A DNA stretch of 64,000 nucleotides, taken from positions 14,044,001 to 14,108,000 of the forward strand of contig JAYKYS010000004.1 of NCBI GenBank assembly GCA_036924285.1, read 5' to 3'. Under the pieces are notes generated by a model that was not told the DNA's origin, ran no database searches, and worked only from the letters and a program-made list of their open reading frames with translations. The stretch's first letter is position 1; every line of letters begins with the position of its first letter. Below are positions 10,881 to 23,388 of this stretch, one piece after another. The position numbers and the translations under genes were made by a program. The DNA comes from Asterella californica (Eukaryota; Streptophyta; Marchantiopsida; Marchantiales; Aytoniaceae).

Positions 10881-12994
10881 GTGAACTTTGAAGAAGAGAT
10901 TGACAGTCATGAGTGGATGAGAAAGGTGATGGAGATGGAGCTAGTGGTTCAGGTGGGTTACCGAAGGTGCAATTGGATTCGACGACTGCATCGATGTTCC
11001 AAGCTTTCACTATGTTCTTACGGCAGCAACAGTCTGATGAGCGGAAGGAAGCTTTGGCAACAAAGGCGGTACAAGCGGTGGTCGGTAGGATTGACCAGTT
11101 TGATGGGAGAGATGTCTCGAGATATCCCTAATGGCATATTGGTTGAAGTAGATTTTAAAATTTTTATGTTAAAATCTCTTCCCAAACTGTACAAGCTTTT
11201 TTCAAAGCATACAGCTTTCTAGACGTTTTAAAAAATTGAGACATTATGTGAAGGAGATGGAGCTGAACTGGGTCTCAGAAGATGAGATGATTGAGACATT
11301 TGAGTTAGCAGCAGCTCCAGAGAGAAGCAGTTTTCACGGCTGACTAGGATGGAGAAGTTGACTCTGCAGTCCAACAAGATCGAATTATTTCTTCGGGATG
11401 CAGATGAGAAGTTGCAGGAGAAGCTAGAGGTACTTCTGGAAGACCGGGAGGAGGATGATGGACTGACCAGCAGCTGGAAGAAGGTTGAGGAAGCTGTTGG
11501 TCTGCTTACCAAGAGAGAGCGGAGACGAGAGAAGGTTACTGTTAGGAGACTGGCGTCAACACCTACAGTTGTAACACCTGTTCCTCTAGTCCGACCAGTG
11601 GTTCCTGTTGCTAGACAGGTAGTACTAGTTGTTCCAGTTGTTCCAGTTGTTCAAGCACCTATGGTATCTCCGAAGAAGGATGATTCAAACTTTGAAGAGA
11701 TTTTGCGTGGAATGCGAGATCTGCAGATCAAGCTTACAAGATTGGAAGAGAAGGGGTCTACAAGCGGAGCAAGACCGGTTGAGAAGCAAGGCTGGATCCA
11801 GCGATGAATCTAGTGCGATGGTACTGATCATCCCCGCAGAGATTGCAAGGAGTTCACTGATATTCTGCAGCAAGGAGTGATCTTTTGGAAGGATGGAAAG
11901 GTAGCGATGAGGGATACTGGTGCACTTCTCCAGACTAACTTTGGTAGAGGCGGGATGAAGAAGTTGGTTGAGGACCACCTATCAGCGTAACCAGTTGCAA
12001 TGGTGGAAGCTGGAACTTATGGCACAAGGGTTGAGGATCAAGCTGAGAGAGGTTTTAACGGGCAAGTTGAGCCAAGTGGATTGTGGTCATCTGTCATCTC
12101 CATGAAACAGAAAGGGAAGATGGCACTTGAGACGTTGCTGAGAACAGCTGCTACGATCCGGAAGGATACTGGATGGGAAAATCCGATAGAAGCTCTATCA
12201 GTGCATGCTTACATCGCCAAGAACCAACACGAAGCGTTGTTGGAAGAGAAGAGAAGGCGAGATTCAGAGGATGCAGGGGAAGGAACTTCTTCCAAGAGAC
12301 AGACTCGAGGGGAGAAGGTTCGTCAAGAGCTTCGAGATGCATGAGCTCAAGATCTACCGATGGATGATGCTCCTTCTCCATCGAAGGAAAGAGTGAAGGA
12401 TTTTCAGAAGGAGAAGGATAAGCCGGCTGCATACAAACTACAGTTGGACATCGAGGCTTCAACAGACTTGAAGAGAGTCTTGGAAGATCGCATTCTGAAT
12501 GCAAAGGTGGAGTTTACCTTGAGGGAAGTGTTGGACATTGCTAAGCGTGAGTTTCATGATGTCATCATCGATGTCATCAAACGGAAGCGACAGATTACGG
12601 GTGAGACTGGTTTATCGCATGCCTTGGATACTAAGATGTCTATGGATGACGAGAGAGCGCTTGCAAAGTGCAGTGTTTATTCTTCAGAGGAAGAAAGAGA
12701 TCGAAGGCGCATGGTACATTTTGAGGATGAAGAGGAGGATGGGAAGCAGAGCTCAAGTCATTACAGCCACAGTCACTGGGCTCGAGCTACAACAGAGACG
12801 TTGGTGAGAATCAAAGACTTGGATGAGCCGGTGGTTGTTTTGATCGATCATGGATCAAAAATCAACATCATGTCGAAGGAGCTGTACAAGAGGAAGAAGT
12901 GGCCGATCGACACAGAGCATGGGTGGGTAATAAGAGCAGCCAACAACACAAGAGGAGACTTGTATGGAGCTTGTCCAAACATCAGAGTGCGTGT
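10881..12994 (+). pseudogene. B3: decayed family-B gag and protease
   Basis: This plus-strand copy is diverged but colinear with Gag-protease of D and B1. KAVQAVVGRIDQFDGRDVSRY matches the KALQAIVNRCGRFEGRDISRY block. A coiled Gag region follows at 11349-11807. A broken zinc knuckle near 11808-11870 has two knuckle codons turned into stops, leaving CDGTDHPRRDC. The protease domain at 12360-12994 has VVLIDHGSKINIMS. Gag packages the RNA; the protease matures it. The copy ends at 12994 inside the protease, where D's LTR starts. An AT-rich segment of about 110 bases interrupts Gag near 11130. No reverse transcriptase of B3 remains in the window. Confidence 0.82.
11130..11243. other. AT-rich insert in B3 gag
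   Basis: About 110 bases separate codons that are adjacent in related copies: RY before, and the residues leading to MEL after. The block has runs of A and T and no clear inverted ends, target duplication or GT...AG borders. It could be a small filler or a miniature element remnant. Confidence 0.45.
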
Positions 12995-14114
12995 TGTCGA
13001 GGAGAGTCCTTCTCAGGAAGAGCGAGCCTTTTGACTGTGATAGATCGCGAGATAGAAGTAGAGATTGTATACCAAGACAAGAGCTAAGCAAGAAATCGCA
13101 ACAGCTGAAGTCACTCACAGTGACTATGACTATAGGTCACTTACTAATCAACAGATCAAGTCTTAAGTCTCAGAAGACAGATCCACCTTCAGACACAACA
13201 GATAGGAGAATACTGAACTCACGATGCTTTATTTCTCTTCCAAACACACTCAATAGTCCTCCACATATATCAATTTACAACCTATCTCTACTCAACTCCT
13301 TATGTTGATCACCGCAGATGCCAAACAACCAATTCCCACTCAACTAGTCTTTTCTCCAGCAGATTTCTCTCCAGAACCTACAACCGATGAAGATTTGAAA
13401 CTCCAACGCCTTGTAGCCCTCCCTACGACAGCTTCAGCACTGAAATTTCTCAGAAAATCTGACCTTCTCAGTCTCAGTCCCCCTCCTCCACTCAAATAAT
13501 GCTCTCTTTTCACCAAAATTCACCTCAACTCAAGTCTGGTAGGTGAAATTCAGACCCCAACTCTTAATCTTCTCTCTGCGTCAACCTCCCAACTGAAAAC
13601 TATCAAGAATTTAATCCAACGTCAATCAAGAGTCCCTTGCAGATTATCAAAACGATCTCTCTCAATAAAACTGCCTCATGTCCGATTAGAAGTAATTCCG
13701 CCTCCAAACTGCTCTCAGTCCTCCAAATACTTGTCCGTCTCTCTGTCACGATCACCCAATTCCTCAATTCAGTTCTGTCAGAAAAAAATTGTCTCCCTCA
13801 ACCTCCAAGCTTCTCCTTCCGCTTCAGCTCTCAGCTCTCTGTAAAAAAAATCTACTCAGAAAAGTGTCCCCCAATCTCCAGCCGTCGCAGGTACTTAACC
13901 TAAAAGCTAAGGGCCCAGCTTAAGCTGCCCCCCTGCTGTCCTTATAAGCACAGTCGCTTATCACAAGCAGGCCCCCAGCTTAAGCTGCCCCCCTACTGTC
14001 CTTACGTACAAAACTCTTCTTTCAAAACTGACTCTCTTTTAAATAAAAGTACACATCTACCTCTGTAAAGCAGACTCCTTCACTGTAAAACGTCACATTG
14101 CTTCCCTCGTCATT

Positions 14115-14210
14115 GCTAAACCGACTCGATGGATAAATAACAGATTGACAAAAGTTTCCCGTGCTAAACCGACTCGATGGATAAATAACAGATTGACAAA
14201 AGTTTCCCGT
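14115..14210. repeat. 48-bp tandem duplication in D 3' LTR
   Basis: Two identical 48-bp units starting gctaaaccgactcg stand head to tail. The 5' LTR has one copy (about 22495-22542, with one base change), so this arose after or during D's insertion. Confidence 0.9.
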
Positions 14211-14235
14211 GCCCTTGATGCCATCTTGATGCCAC

Positions 14236-14564
14236 CCTGAATATACTACAAGCCATCCAATGTAGGCCGAAGCCTTAACACTTATGAGGCTGCCCCACAG
14301 GGCTTACAGCCCCTCCATATGCGCACCAGGTATCTCCCATAGTATATTCAGGATGACATGCGGAGGCTTAGGCCAGGAAGCCCACGATTAAGGGAGATAC
14401 CGGTCTCTCGCCCCTAGATATGCAGGACATGGCTGCACACCCAACATAGACTCCCATCCGGGAGGCCAACATGCCGGAATAGGAACCAGAGGCCAGGAGG
14501 GATTGATCCTGAGACCACTTCCCTCCTAGGCAGGCGCCCTATCACTGGGATGGCCTTTGGTTCC
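14236..14564. repeat. Inverted-repeat cluster in D LTR
   Basis: Perfect arms CCTGAATATACTA (14236-14248 and, inverted, 14340-14352) overlap a second pair GGTATCTCCC (14329-14338 and 14392-14401). A third pair, 14482-14495 with 14551-14564, has one mismatch. All recur in the 5' LTR with little change. They could form a structured RNA or be the remains of a small element taken up by the LTR. Confidence 0.6.
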
Positions 14565-15055
14565 GTTCAAAGAGTTAAATTTTCTGTACACATGCTTTTA
14601 CTAAGAAGTTTTCTTGTAAAGTCTTTACTAGCCTTTCCTACGCTAACTTCTGCATACAACTCCATTTTTAATGAACAAGGAGTCAAAACTATAGTATTTG
14701 TGAACACCTACACACTCACGCTATCAGATTTTGAATTTGAGTCACGAACTAGAATCGACGGATTTCTCTCTTTCATACATTTCTCAGTCTAAAACCCGTA
14801 CTTACTACTACTTAAAACACTTTCTGTCGAAACTGGAAGCACGAAGTCGCTCTCCTCGCCGAGCTCTGCATTCTGATGCTCTTCGACCTCTTTCAAGGTG
14901 GTATTTCAGTTTAAGCTAGGGGGCAGCTTGTCAAGCATGGCCCCAGCTTAGCTCCTGCCCAGCTTGATAAGCTAGGGCGCAGCTTCCCGAGCAAATGCAT
15001 GTTGAATGTCTTCTAAAGTTCCATTTCCGCACCTTGAACGTCATGTACTACGACA

Positions 15056-15093
15056 TTCACCCCCTCCAAACCTGCACATCCTCCGGTATGTGC
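15056..15093 (-). promoter_or_regulatory. D polypurine tract with adjacent hairpin
   Basis: On the minus strand GGTTTGGAGGGGGTGAA abuts the LTR. This is the purine-rich primer for second-strand DNA synthesis. Just upstream is a 6-bp stem, GCACAT/ATGTGC (15074-15093), which is also present at the same place in B1 and B2. Confidence 0.8.
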
Positions 15094-16829
15094 CAACTTT
15101 TCCACTAGTCTCCAAGGTTCTCTAAATCGCCGTCGTCTTTTTTGACGTCCCTTTCGTCTTCTTCGGATAGCAGATCTGCTTCGGCATCCATCATCTGATC
15201 TGACTCTAGAAATTCACCTAGGTCAACGGATTCTCCCCTTCTTCTGAACAACTTGATACGCTTGCCCGCAACAGGAAGTCTTGGATGTGTACCATCAAGC
15301 TCCTTTAAAGAATAAGTAGCATTTTGATATACTTCTTAGACAACATACGGACCAAACCACCTCCTAGAAAATTTCCGAACTGTGGAGTGCTGATTCTCTA
15401 ATGTGCTGTCATACACCAAAACCCAATCTCCAGCATGTATGGGCTTCGGCCGGAGCTTATGGGTATTGTCAAACCTGTCTTTGTTCTTGAGACGGGCCTC
15501 TTTCAGCTTCTGTTGTGCCTCCATAAGATCCTCCTCCCTATGTTCTAACTGTCTGATTCGAAGTGCCAGAAGTTGTACACGATCCATTTCTTCCTCCCAT
15601 GGTAAAGTAGCTCATGTAGGAAAGTCCTCTTCTGTTGGCATAATCGGCTTCTGACCCAGCATCAGTTCAGTGGGCATGTACCCAGTAGTAGTGCAATGAG
15701 TCGATCTGTCAGCCCACAGAGCAAAAGGAAGCAACCTAGGCCACTGTCTATGCCTACCATCACATGCTTTTACCAGAGCTTGAACAATCGACGGATGCCC
15801 TCTCTCACTCTTACCAATCCCTTCCGGATTCATAGCAGTAGTGAGTTTTAGTTTCACTCCGTGTTGGGCTAAGAACTCCTTTGCTTCCGTACCACGCAAC
15901 TCTCCTCTGTCTGCACGCAATCTTCCTATAGATCCGTACCTACAGATAATATCTTCAAGAACAAATCTACATATCCCTTCTGTGGTCTTCGTCCTCAGAG
16001 CTCGTCCTTCCACAAAATTGGAGAGGTCTTCTCGAGCCAACACCAAGTACCTCATACCCCATAACCCAGGAGGCATTGCTACCAAATCAATAACCCATTG
16101 AAAATGGATACTGGGCGGATAAGTTGGTACCAGACCATCCCTGTAACGTACCTTTGAATAAAATTGACAGTGCAGGCATGAGCTTACAAAGTTCACCACA
16201 TCCTGGTAAAGCCCTCTCCACCAATATCTCTCCTTCAGTTTTGTATAGGTAGCCCAAGCTCCCCGATGTCCGGCCCACAAGGTGTCATGAAACTCCTTCA
16301 TCAGCCGTTGTTTGGTCTGCTGATCGTCTATAACTCGCAAAAGCGCTCCATCTCTTCTCTTTGGACGTTTCCAAAGATATCCATCTCGCAACAAGTAATC
16401 GTATGCCTTCCTCCTTATCTCTCTGAACTCTACATCACTCAAACCCTCCTGTCTGTTCAAAGAACTCAGATAAAGTCCAATGTCACGTAACCTTCCCGTG
16501 TAGAACTCCTCTTTGAATGGCAGTGGCTCTAGATCCGAAGTTTGCTGACTACACCAAACATCTCTCTTCTCTTCGTTCTCCACCTCTGCAAACATCTCAT
16601 CCTCATCTGTGTAGCGAGCCCTAGACAGCATGTCTACAACTGGATTCTCTTTCCCGGCAATGTGTTTCAACTCAGGGTTCAAACTCCGGATGTAAGCAAT
16701 CCATCTCAACATTGCTATGTCTGGAGTACTGCAGTTTGCTATCATACCAAGCAAGGGCAAACAATCTGTTTCTAAAATTACATGAGCACCTATCAAGAAC
16801 TCCCCATCTACCTTCATAGCAGTAACAGC
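15094..16829 (-). pseudogene. D integrase and end of RNase H
   Basis: The main frame (15612-16817) holds the RNase H tail (DMLSRARY), then the integrase zinc domain HDTLWAGHRGAW ... CLHCQ and the catalytic core with D in WVIDLVAMPPG, D in RADRGELRG and E in GKSERGHPS. The C-terminal part continues at 15336-15587 (KFSRRWFGPYVV). A TGA near 15612 replaces the tryptophan seen in B2's matching frame (PTWNVLPWED), and there are further stops. The catalytic D-D-E triad is intact but the reading frame is not. Confidence 0.88.
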
Positions 16830-18723
16830 TCCTCATAGTTCATGCTTTACTTGAGGATAGTTACGTTGTCTGTCTGTCAAAATCCGGGCTCCAAATCTAG
16901 AAACAAACCGCACACCATATGCATCTTCTTGACCAACTGCCCATCCAATCGCATTTGGACTCGTGTCTACAGTTAGTATCACAGGTCTTCCTCTCTGATA
17001 GTTAAGTCTCCTCAGTATGGGTGGAGACTTCAGAATCTCCTTCAGCCGTTCCATTGTCTCATGATGCTCTTGCCGCTAAGTAAACCTCTTCCCTTTTCTC
17101 AGAAGCGCATACAAAGGCTCGGCAATGTGTGCATAATGAGGAATACTCACGCGAAAGAACACACAAGCTCCCAAGAAACGTCGAACCTCAGTGATATTCG
17201 TACAGTCTGCTATCCTTGCTATAACATCTACCTTCTGGGTTCGGTCTTCTTCCAAATGTGCCACACAAATGACCAACCACCATAACCTCTGACATCCCAA
17301 AACGAGACTTAGTACCTGATAGAGTGAGATGTACCTCCTCCAGACGTGTTAGAATCCTACCCACGTCATGAATATGATCAACAATAAACTTCCTGCAACC
17401 ATTGGAAGTCACAGTCTCATCCTTGTCTTCCACCGGACAGCCTTTCATGGGAATGTCATCCAGAAATGGGATAGTGATCTCAGGTACAAATTCTCGCAAC
17501 ACCTTATGCATCACGTTCTGCATATGTGCTACAGAGTTTGTTGCTCCTTGAGGAAGAGTGCACATCCGCATCAATCCCAAGGGCGTGCGCATGGTAGTCA
17601 AGTCTCTACTCTCCAAGGCAAGTTGAAACTGATCATAACCCGAAAACAAATCTCCAATAGAATAGACAGACCTCCCAGCAAACGCCTCAGCTACCTCATC
17701 AACCACAGGTCCTGTTCCCACGTTCCGAATCGTGATGTTGTTGGCAGGCTGCAAGTCTTGGATAAAGCGCAAAGCTCCTGACTTCTTAGGCACCGTGAAC
17801 CATCGGCTGGAATACGGAGCCATGGAGGGCTCGAGGATACCCATCTGCATCTTCTCCTTCAATAGCTCAATGAGCTCTGGCAGCAAGACACGAGGGACTG
17901 GAATCGGCTTCAAGTCCCAAGGCACATGAGGTACAGTGAAGATAACCATCGGAGCTATCACACTAGGATCCACACAACCAATCTCTTCAGCTGAAAAAGA
18001 AAATGCTCTACCATGACTGACAATCATCTGTTCAAAAATCTTCTTCTCTACTTCAGTCAAGAAACCACCCCCTCCTATCTGGAGTTCTTCGAGTGTTTCC
18101 TGAGTAAACTGATGCTCTATTCGTCCAGGATTTCTGAGTACAGGCTCAATGACGGCTGACTCCATCTGCTGTTGCGAATCAACAGGCAATTGGATCGCCA
18201 CAAGCTTCACCTTCCTTGCTACAGCTTTATATTTGGCGTGTACTTCTGCTTCTTGACGAGAGCCGTGCCAGCAGACTGCATCCTTCCATTCATTCTCCAG
18301 TCTCGGATGAGGACGATATCGCAAGTACGAGACAATCTCCTCATAGACTTCAGGAGAATGGATGGGGATCGCCACCCTACCTCCCAACTGTTCTTCCTTC
18401 CTACCTACTTCATCTAGCCAACGAACAAAAGATTGTACACCGATAAACTCTTGATACACACCAGAAATCATTTCATTTTCCTCCAGAGCTCATATACAGC
18501 GCAGATCAGTTATACGTTTTTCCACCTGCCTCCTACTCCTTTCAGTAAGATCTTCTACTTTTGTAAATTCACTCCAATCCTCACAACTCAAACTCAACAA
18601 ACCAGATCTCCAACTTGGTACTCTATATATATCCTCAGAATCTCGAGCAGCCTCTTCATCAGTCTCCTGTGATCCCTTGGGCTGCTCAGACGGGATCATA
18701 GTAGTCTTTGATCCTTCACTCAT
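16830..18723 (-). pseudogene. D reverse transcriptase and RNase H
   Basis: The second frame of D appears to start at MSEGSKTTMIPSE (18723), just 27 bases after the protease frame ends. Its N-terminal spacer is cut by a TGA near 18490, where B1 has glycine. The reverse transcriptase (17301-18471) shows RFIQDLQPANNIT, YSIGDLFSGYDQF, LPQGATNS and FLDDIPMKG. The usual YVDD box is thus FLDD, followed by a P-K-G motif I associate with fungal gypsy lineages. A 2-base loss near 17230 shifts the frame; RNase H follows at 16833-17300 (LTVDTSPNAIGWAVGQED), with TAG and TGA in place of tryptophan codons. Confidence 0.88.
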
Positions 18724-18749
18724 GTCTTCCCGCTCTACAAGAGTGGGTT

Positions 18750-20183
18750 CTAAAAACCCTTACTTCTACAAATAGGGGAGTCTCTCAAGGTCTGCCTATT
18801 TCGCTCATGGTTTGACCGAACAGTCAGAAATTGAACAGAACGTCTGTCATCAGGACTACGGATCCTAGCAAAGTGTGACCCATCGTCCATCACTTTGGTC
18901 TCCATGCGCACCGTAATGATATAGGGTTGGCCTAGAATGACTGGATACGAAGCAGAAGATTGCACAAAAAAGTGCTGATCTACTTCTACATCACCTATCC
19001 TCACTCTCACGTTAGGACAAGCTCCGTACAACTCTCCCTTCTGGTTGTTAGCAGCACGCAGCACCCATCCATGATTCAGCTCGATAGGCCACAATCCTCT
19101 CTCATATATCTCTCGTGACATGATATTGATTTCGGATCCGTGGTCAACTAAAGCAGCAATAGGTTCAGGCAAACTTTCAAGACGTACCCGTGTGGCAGTT
19201 GTAGCACGAGCCCAATGCCTCTTCTTGAAGTCACTGTCAACAATTGGGCTCTCCCCATCAGCTTCATCATCATCAGCTTCAATAGTGCTAGTTCCAGCAA
19301 CTAACGCCTCCTGCTGGTACCTCTTGTCACCAGTCTCCTGAAAATGTACCTTCCCAAACTCCACATCATTTACAGAAGCTCCTATCACATCTATCATTTG
19401 GCTCTCTACCTGCTCAGATATGACTTGCCTCTTTCGCTTGATGACATCAATAATCAACTCATGAAACTCTCTCTTTGCGATGCCAAGAACTTCTCGAAGC
19501 GAAAACTCAACCCGTGCATCTAATATCCTCTGCTCCAGAATGCTTTTAAGATCAGTGGATGTCTCAATATCTGCAGCTAGCTTGTAAGCAGGTCCTTTCC
19601 CCTTCTCTTGAGCAGTGAACCTTCTGCCAGCAGTCGTTGGTTTCTGCTGTTGTCTCTGTACGTCCTCCATTGGACCTGGAGCAGGTGGTGGAGTCTGTGA
19701 GGTAGACGGGACATCCTCTGGAGGAGCTGCACGCCTTCTAGTGACCCTCCGTCCCTGTCCCTCTCTAGTCTCCTCTGGATTCCCAGTTTCAAGCTCAGAG
19801 GCATCTCGTCGCCTCTTCTCCTCTACAGAAGCGTCCTGCCAATGAACATGCTTATCTACGTCCAAGAAAACTTTAATGGACGCTGTATCTACGGGATCTT
19901 TCCACCCTGTGACTCTACGGATAGTTTCCGCTCCTCTTTTCAACACCTCAGAAGGAATCTCAGTACTGCTCCTCTCAAGAGACCTATCCAGCAAAGTAGG
20001 GCTAGAAGAAACTTCAATATGCCCAGCATACACATCAAGATTCATCGGCGGTATTGTTACTGTAGTTACTGTTGCAGTTGCAGCGACTTGAGGTAGACTC
20101 CTCATACCTCCTCGTCCAAACTGCGTGTTTAATGGCTCTCCGGTAGAAACAAGATGCAGTCTACCATTTTGGTAGCGAACCAC
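18750..20183 (-). pseudogene. D Gag C-terminus and aspartic protease
   Basis: This is a 477-codon open frame. The N-terminal part continues Gag after the knuckle (RYQNGRLHLVSTGE), then comes a Pro/Thr-rich linker. A conserved helical block (ADIETSTDLKSILEQRI) leads to the protease core AALVDHGSEINIMS and the later VILGQPYI. The active site reads D-H-G where retropepsins normally have D-S-G or D-T-G; B1 and B3 share the histidine. The frame ends at KGF-stop, separate from the reverse transcriptase frame. Confidence 0.85.
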
Positions 20184-21292
20184 ACCATCTCGTAGAGCAG
20201 CTGTAAACTCTTGGTAATCTCCTCGAAGATGATCTGGACTGTCACACCAGATACACCTACGGACAGAGCACCCCCTGGACGAGCAGCACCAGGCGCTGGT
20301 GAGAGCTCCCTATGTAAATCGGCCAGCTCTACTTTCAATTCACGCATCTGTCGGATCAACTCCTCAATTTGATTGTGCTGACCCTGGTTCTCAACCACCC
20401 TCTAAACAGGTACCCTCTGTGCAAGAACTGGCAGAACTGGCACTGGAGGCGCTTCTACAGGAATAACAGGTCTAGGAGCAAGAGCCGGAGGCTGCTGTAC
20501 CTGTGGAGCATAAGATTGATGGATCACCTCTACGAGCGGTCGTCCTCCTACGGCCACTCTCCCTCGCCTCTGCCTTGTTAGAACGGCCACAGCATCTTCC
20601 ACTCTCCCCCAATCCATAGTAACACCTCCTTCAGCTGATCGATCTGCCAACATGAAGCATAATCGATCTGCTGTAGCCTCATCGGTGGCTTGCAAGAAGA
20701 GCTCTGTCCTTCTAGCATCCAAGGTTATCCGTTCGAGCGTCGAAAGCTGTCGGTATCTTCGATCGAACTCTCTTAGCAACTCATTCAACCCCATCCTATG
20801 GCCAGGTTGTTGCTCAATCCAACCCAAAAAAGTTCTCTTAGTAACTCTCTCAGAATCCTCCTCAAGGAATTCCTCTCGGAGAGCCCGCTCAAAACTTGTC
20901 CAAACACCAAGATTTCTCCTCTGTACGTCTCTGACTTGATCTCTCAACTCAGGAATCACAGCCAACTCAAAACTCCCAATCATCTCTGCATCGGTCACCC
21001 TCACAAGCTCCATCTCTCTTCTGTACTCACGAAGATATCTAGAAATATCTCTGCCTTCAAATCTTCCACACCTATTCACAATCGCCTGCAAAGCTTTTGT
21101 AGATTTCAACTCACCCCCTCCGACGATCGGATGTTGATGAACCAAAGCCGCAAGCGTCTTCAGTATCTCAGTAGTATCCAGGCCTGATGCTGCAGCGGCT
21201 GCTGAAGACATTGGTGTAGCCGAAGGTGCAGCAGTAGATGTCGATGCTCCAGCCGTAGAGGTAGTAGCACCACTCCCGCTCTTGCGATCCAT
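20184..21292 (-). pseudogene. D Gag
   Basis: Starting at MDRKSGSG (21292), the frame has an Ala/Ser/Thr-rich head. A Gag core follows (KALQAIVNRCGRFEGRDISRYLREY ... LRDQVRDVQRR, then LLREFDRRYRQLSTLERITL). A TAG at 20402-20404 replaces a CAG glutamine present in B1. Downstream (20129-20398) the frame resumes, and a frameshift puts the zinc knuckle out of phase; its last cysteine is a tyrosine here. Gag forms the particle shell and binds element RNA. Confidence 0.87.
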
Positions 21293-21351
21293 CTTTCCTT
21301 GTATGCAAATCTCAACCTCAGCAACCTCAGCGATTAATCACCCCAAGATGA

Positions 21352-21369
21352 CTCTCAGTGGAAGCACCA
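21352..21369 (-). promoter_or_regulatory. D primer-binding site
   Basis: On the minus strand TGGTGCTTCCACTGAGAG begins six bases inside the 5' LTR. The same 18 bases stand two bases inside the B1 LTR. TGG at the start pairs with the CCA end of a tRNA. I could not name the tRNA with certainty; the implied acceptor stem hints at a threonine tRNA. Confidence 0.65.
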
Positions 21370-21375
21370 GATTTA

Positions 21376-23388
21376 TGTCGAGGAGAGTCCTTCTCAGGAA
21401 GGGCGAGCCTTTTGACTGAGATAGATCGCGAGATAGAAGTAGAGATTGTATACCAAGACAAGAGCCAAGCAAGAGATCGTAACAGCTGAAGTCACTCACA
21501 GTGACTATGACTATAGGTCACTTACTAATCAACAGATCAAGTCTCAAGTCTCAGAAGACAGATCCACCTTCAGACACAACAGATAGGAGAATACTGAACT
21601 CACGATGCTTTATTTCTCTTCCAAACACACTCAATAGTCCTCCACATATATCAATTTACAACCTATCTCTACTCAACTCCTTACGTTGATCACCGCAGAT
21701 GCCAAACAGCCAATTCCCACTCAACTAGTCTTTTCTCCAGCAGATTTCTCTCCAGAACCTACAACCGATGAAGATTTGAAACTCCAACGTCTTGTAGCCC
21801 TCCCTACGACAGCTTCAGCACTGAAATTTCTCAGAAAATCTGACCTTCTCAGTCTCAGTCCCCCTCCTCCACTCAAATAATGCTCTCTTTTCACCAAAAT
21901 TCACCTCAACTCAAGTCTGGTAGGTGAAATTCAGACCCCAACTCTTAATCTTCTCTCTGCGTCAACCTCCCAACTGAAAACTATCAAGAATTTAATCCAA
22001 CGTCAATCAAGAGTCCCTTGCAGATTATCAAAATGATCTCCCTCAATAAAACTGCCTCCTGTCCGATCAAAAATAATTCCGCCTCCAAACTGCTCTCAGT
22101 CCTCCAAATACTTGTCCGTCCCTCTGTCACGATCACCCAATTCCTCAATTCAGTTCTGTCAGAAAAAAATTGTCTCCCTCAACCTCCAAGCTTCTCCTTC
22201 CGCTTCAGCTCTCAGCTCTCTGTAAAAAAAATCTACTCAGAAAAGTGTCCCCCGATCTCCAGCCGTCGCAGGTACTTAACCTAAAAGCTAAGGGCCCAGC
22301 TTAAGCTGCCCCCCTGCTGTCCTTATAAGCACAGTCGCTTATCACAAGCAGGCCCCCAGCTTAAGCTGCCCCCCTACTGTCCTTACGTACAAAACTCTTC
22401 TTTCAAAACTGACTCTCTTTTAAATAAAAGTACACAGCTACCTCTGTAAAGCAGACTCCTTCACTGTAAAACGTCACATTGCTTCCCTTGCCATTGCTAA
22501 ACCTACTCGATGGATAAATAACAGATTGACAAAAGTTTCCCGTGCCCTTGATGCCATCTTGATGCCACCCTGAATATACTACAAGCCATCCAATGTAGGC
22601 CGAAGCCCTAACACTTATGAGGCTGCCCCACAGGGCTTACAGCCCCCCCATATGCGCACCAGGTATCTCTCATAGTATATTCAGGATGGCATGCGGAGGC
22701 TTAGGCCAGGAAGCCCACGATTAAGGGAGATACCGGTCTCCCGTCCCTAGATATGCAGGACAAAGCTGCACACCCAACATAGACTCCCATCCGGGAGGCC
22801 AACATGCCGGAATAGGAACCAGAGGCCAGGAGGGATTGATCCTGAGACCACTTCCCTCCTAGGCAGGCGTCCTATCACTGGGATGGCCTTTGGTTCCGTT
22901 CAAACAGTTAAATTTTCTGTACACATGCTTTTACTAAGAAATTTTCTTGTAAAGTCTTTACTAGCTTTTCCTACGCTAACTTCTGCATACAACTCCATTT
23001 TTAATGAACAAGGAGTTAAAACTATAGTATTTGTGAACACCTACACACTCACGCTATCAGATTCTGAATTCGAGTCACGAGCTAGAATTGACGGATTTCC
23101 CTCTTTCATACATTTCTCAGTCTAAAACCCGTACTTACTACTACTTAAAACACTTTCTGTCGAAACTGGAAGCACGAAGTCGCTCTCCTCGTCGAGCTCT
23201 GCATTCTGATGCTCTTCGACCTCTTTCAAGGTGGTATTTCAGTTTAAGCTAGGGGCTAGCTTGTCAAGCATGGCCCCAGCTTAGCTCCTGCCCAGCTTGA
23301 TAAGCTAGGACTCAGCTTCCCGAACAAATGCATGTTGAATGTCTTCTAAAGTTCCATTTCCGCACCTTGAACGTCATGCACTACGAGA
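21376..23388 (-). repeat. D 5' LTR
   Basis: It is the partner of 12995-15055, starting TGTCGAGG; the far end is CTACGAGA, one base off the expected CGACA. It carries a single copy of the 48-bp unit. It is followed directly by a family-A LTR fragment. Confidence 0.93.

Larger units (their letters stand above)
12995..15055 (-). repeat. D 3' LTR
   Basis: It starts TGTCGAGG and ends CTACGACA. It matches 21376-23388 over its full length. The 48-bp size difference is an exact tandem duplication at 14115-14162 and 14163-14210. Inside are a pair of 12-bp palindromes CAGCTTAAGCTG spaced 60 bases apart (13916 and 13976) and a cluster of inverted repeats at 14236-14564. No long open frame was found. 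Confidence 0.93.
12995..23388 (-). mobile_element. D: structurally complete Ty3/gypsy element
   Basis: Two LTRs of 2061 and 2013 bp, about 98% alike by eye, bound a 6.3-kb interior read on the minus strand. The order is primer-binding site, Gag, protease, then a second frame with reverse transcriptase, RNase H and integrase, then a polypurine tract. D is a relative of B1: the proteins are close, the first 45 bases at one LTR end are shared, and the polypurine region is nearly identical. The rest of the LTR is unrelated and longer. The left flank is B3 protease while the right flank is a family-A LTR, and no target duplication is visible. At least six stops or frameshifts in the genes make it non-autonomous. 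Confidence 0.93.

Noticed and set aside
12151..12504. 117-codon minus-strand frame
   Set aside because: It is antisense to B3, whose plus-strand frame aligns with the D and B1 proteins.
13302..13903. Short frames in the D LTR (repeated at 21686-22284)
   Set aside because: They are Ser/Leu/Pro-rich, in LTR sequence, with no domain; conserved only as part of the LTR pair.
14115..14210. 48-bp duplication as the start of a tandem satellite
   Set aside because: There are only two units, and the partner LTR has a single one.
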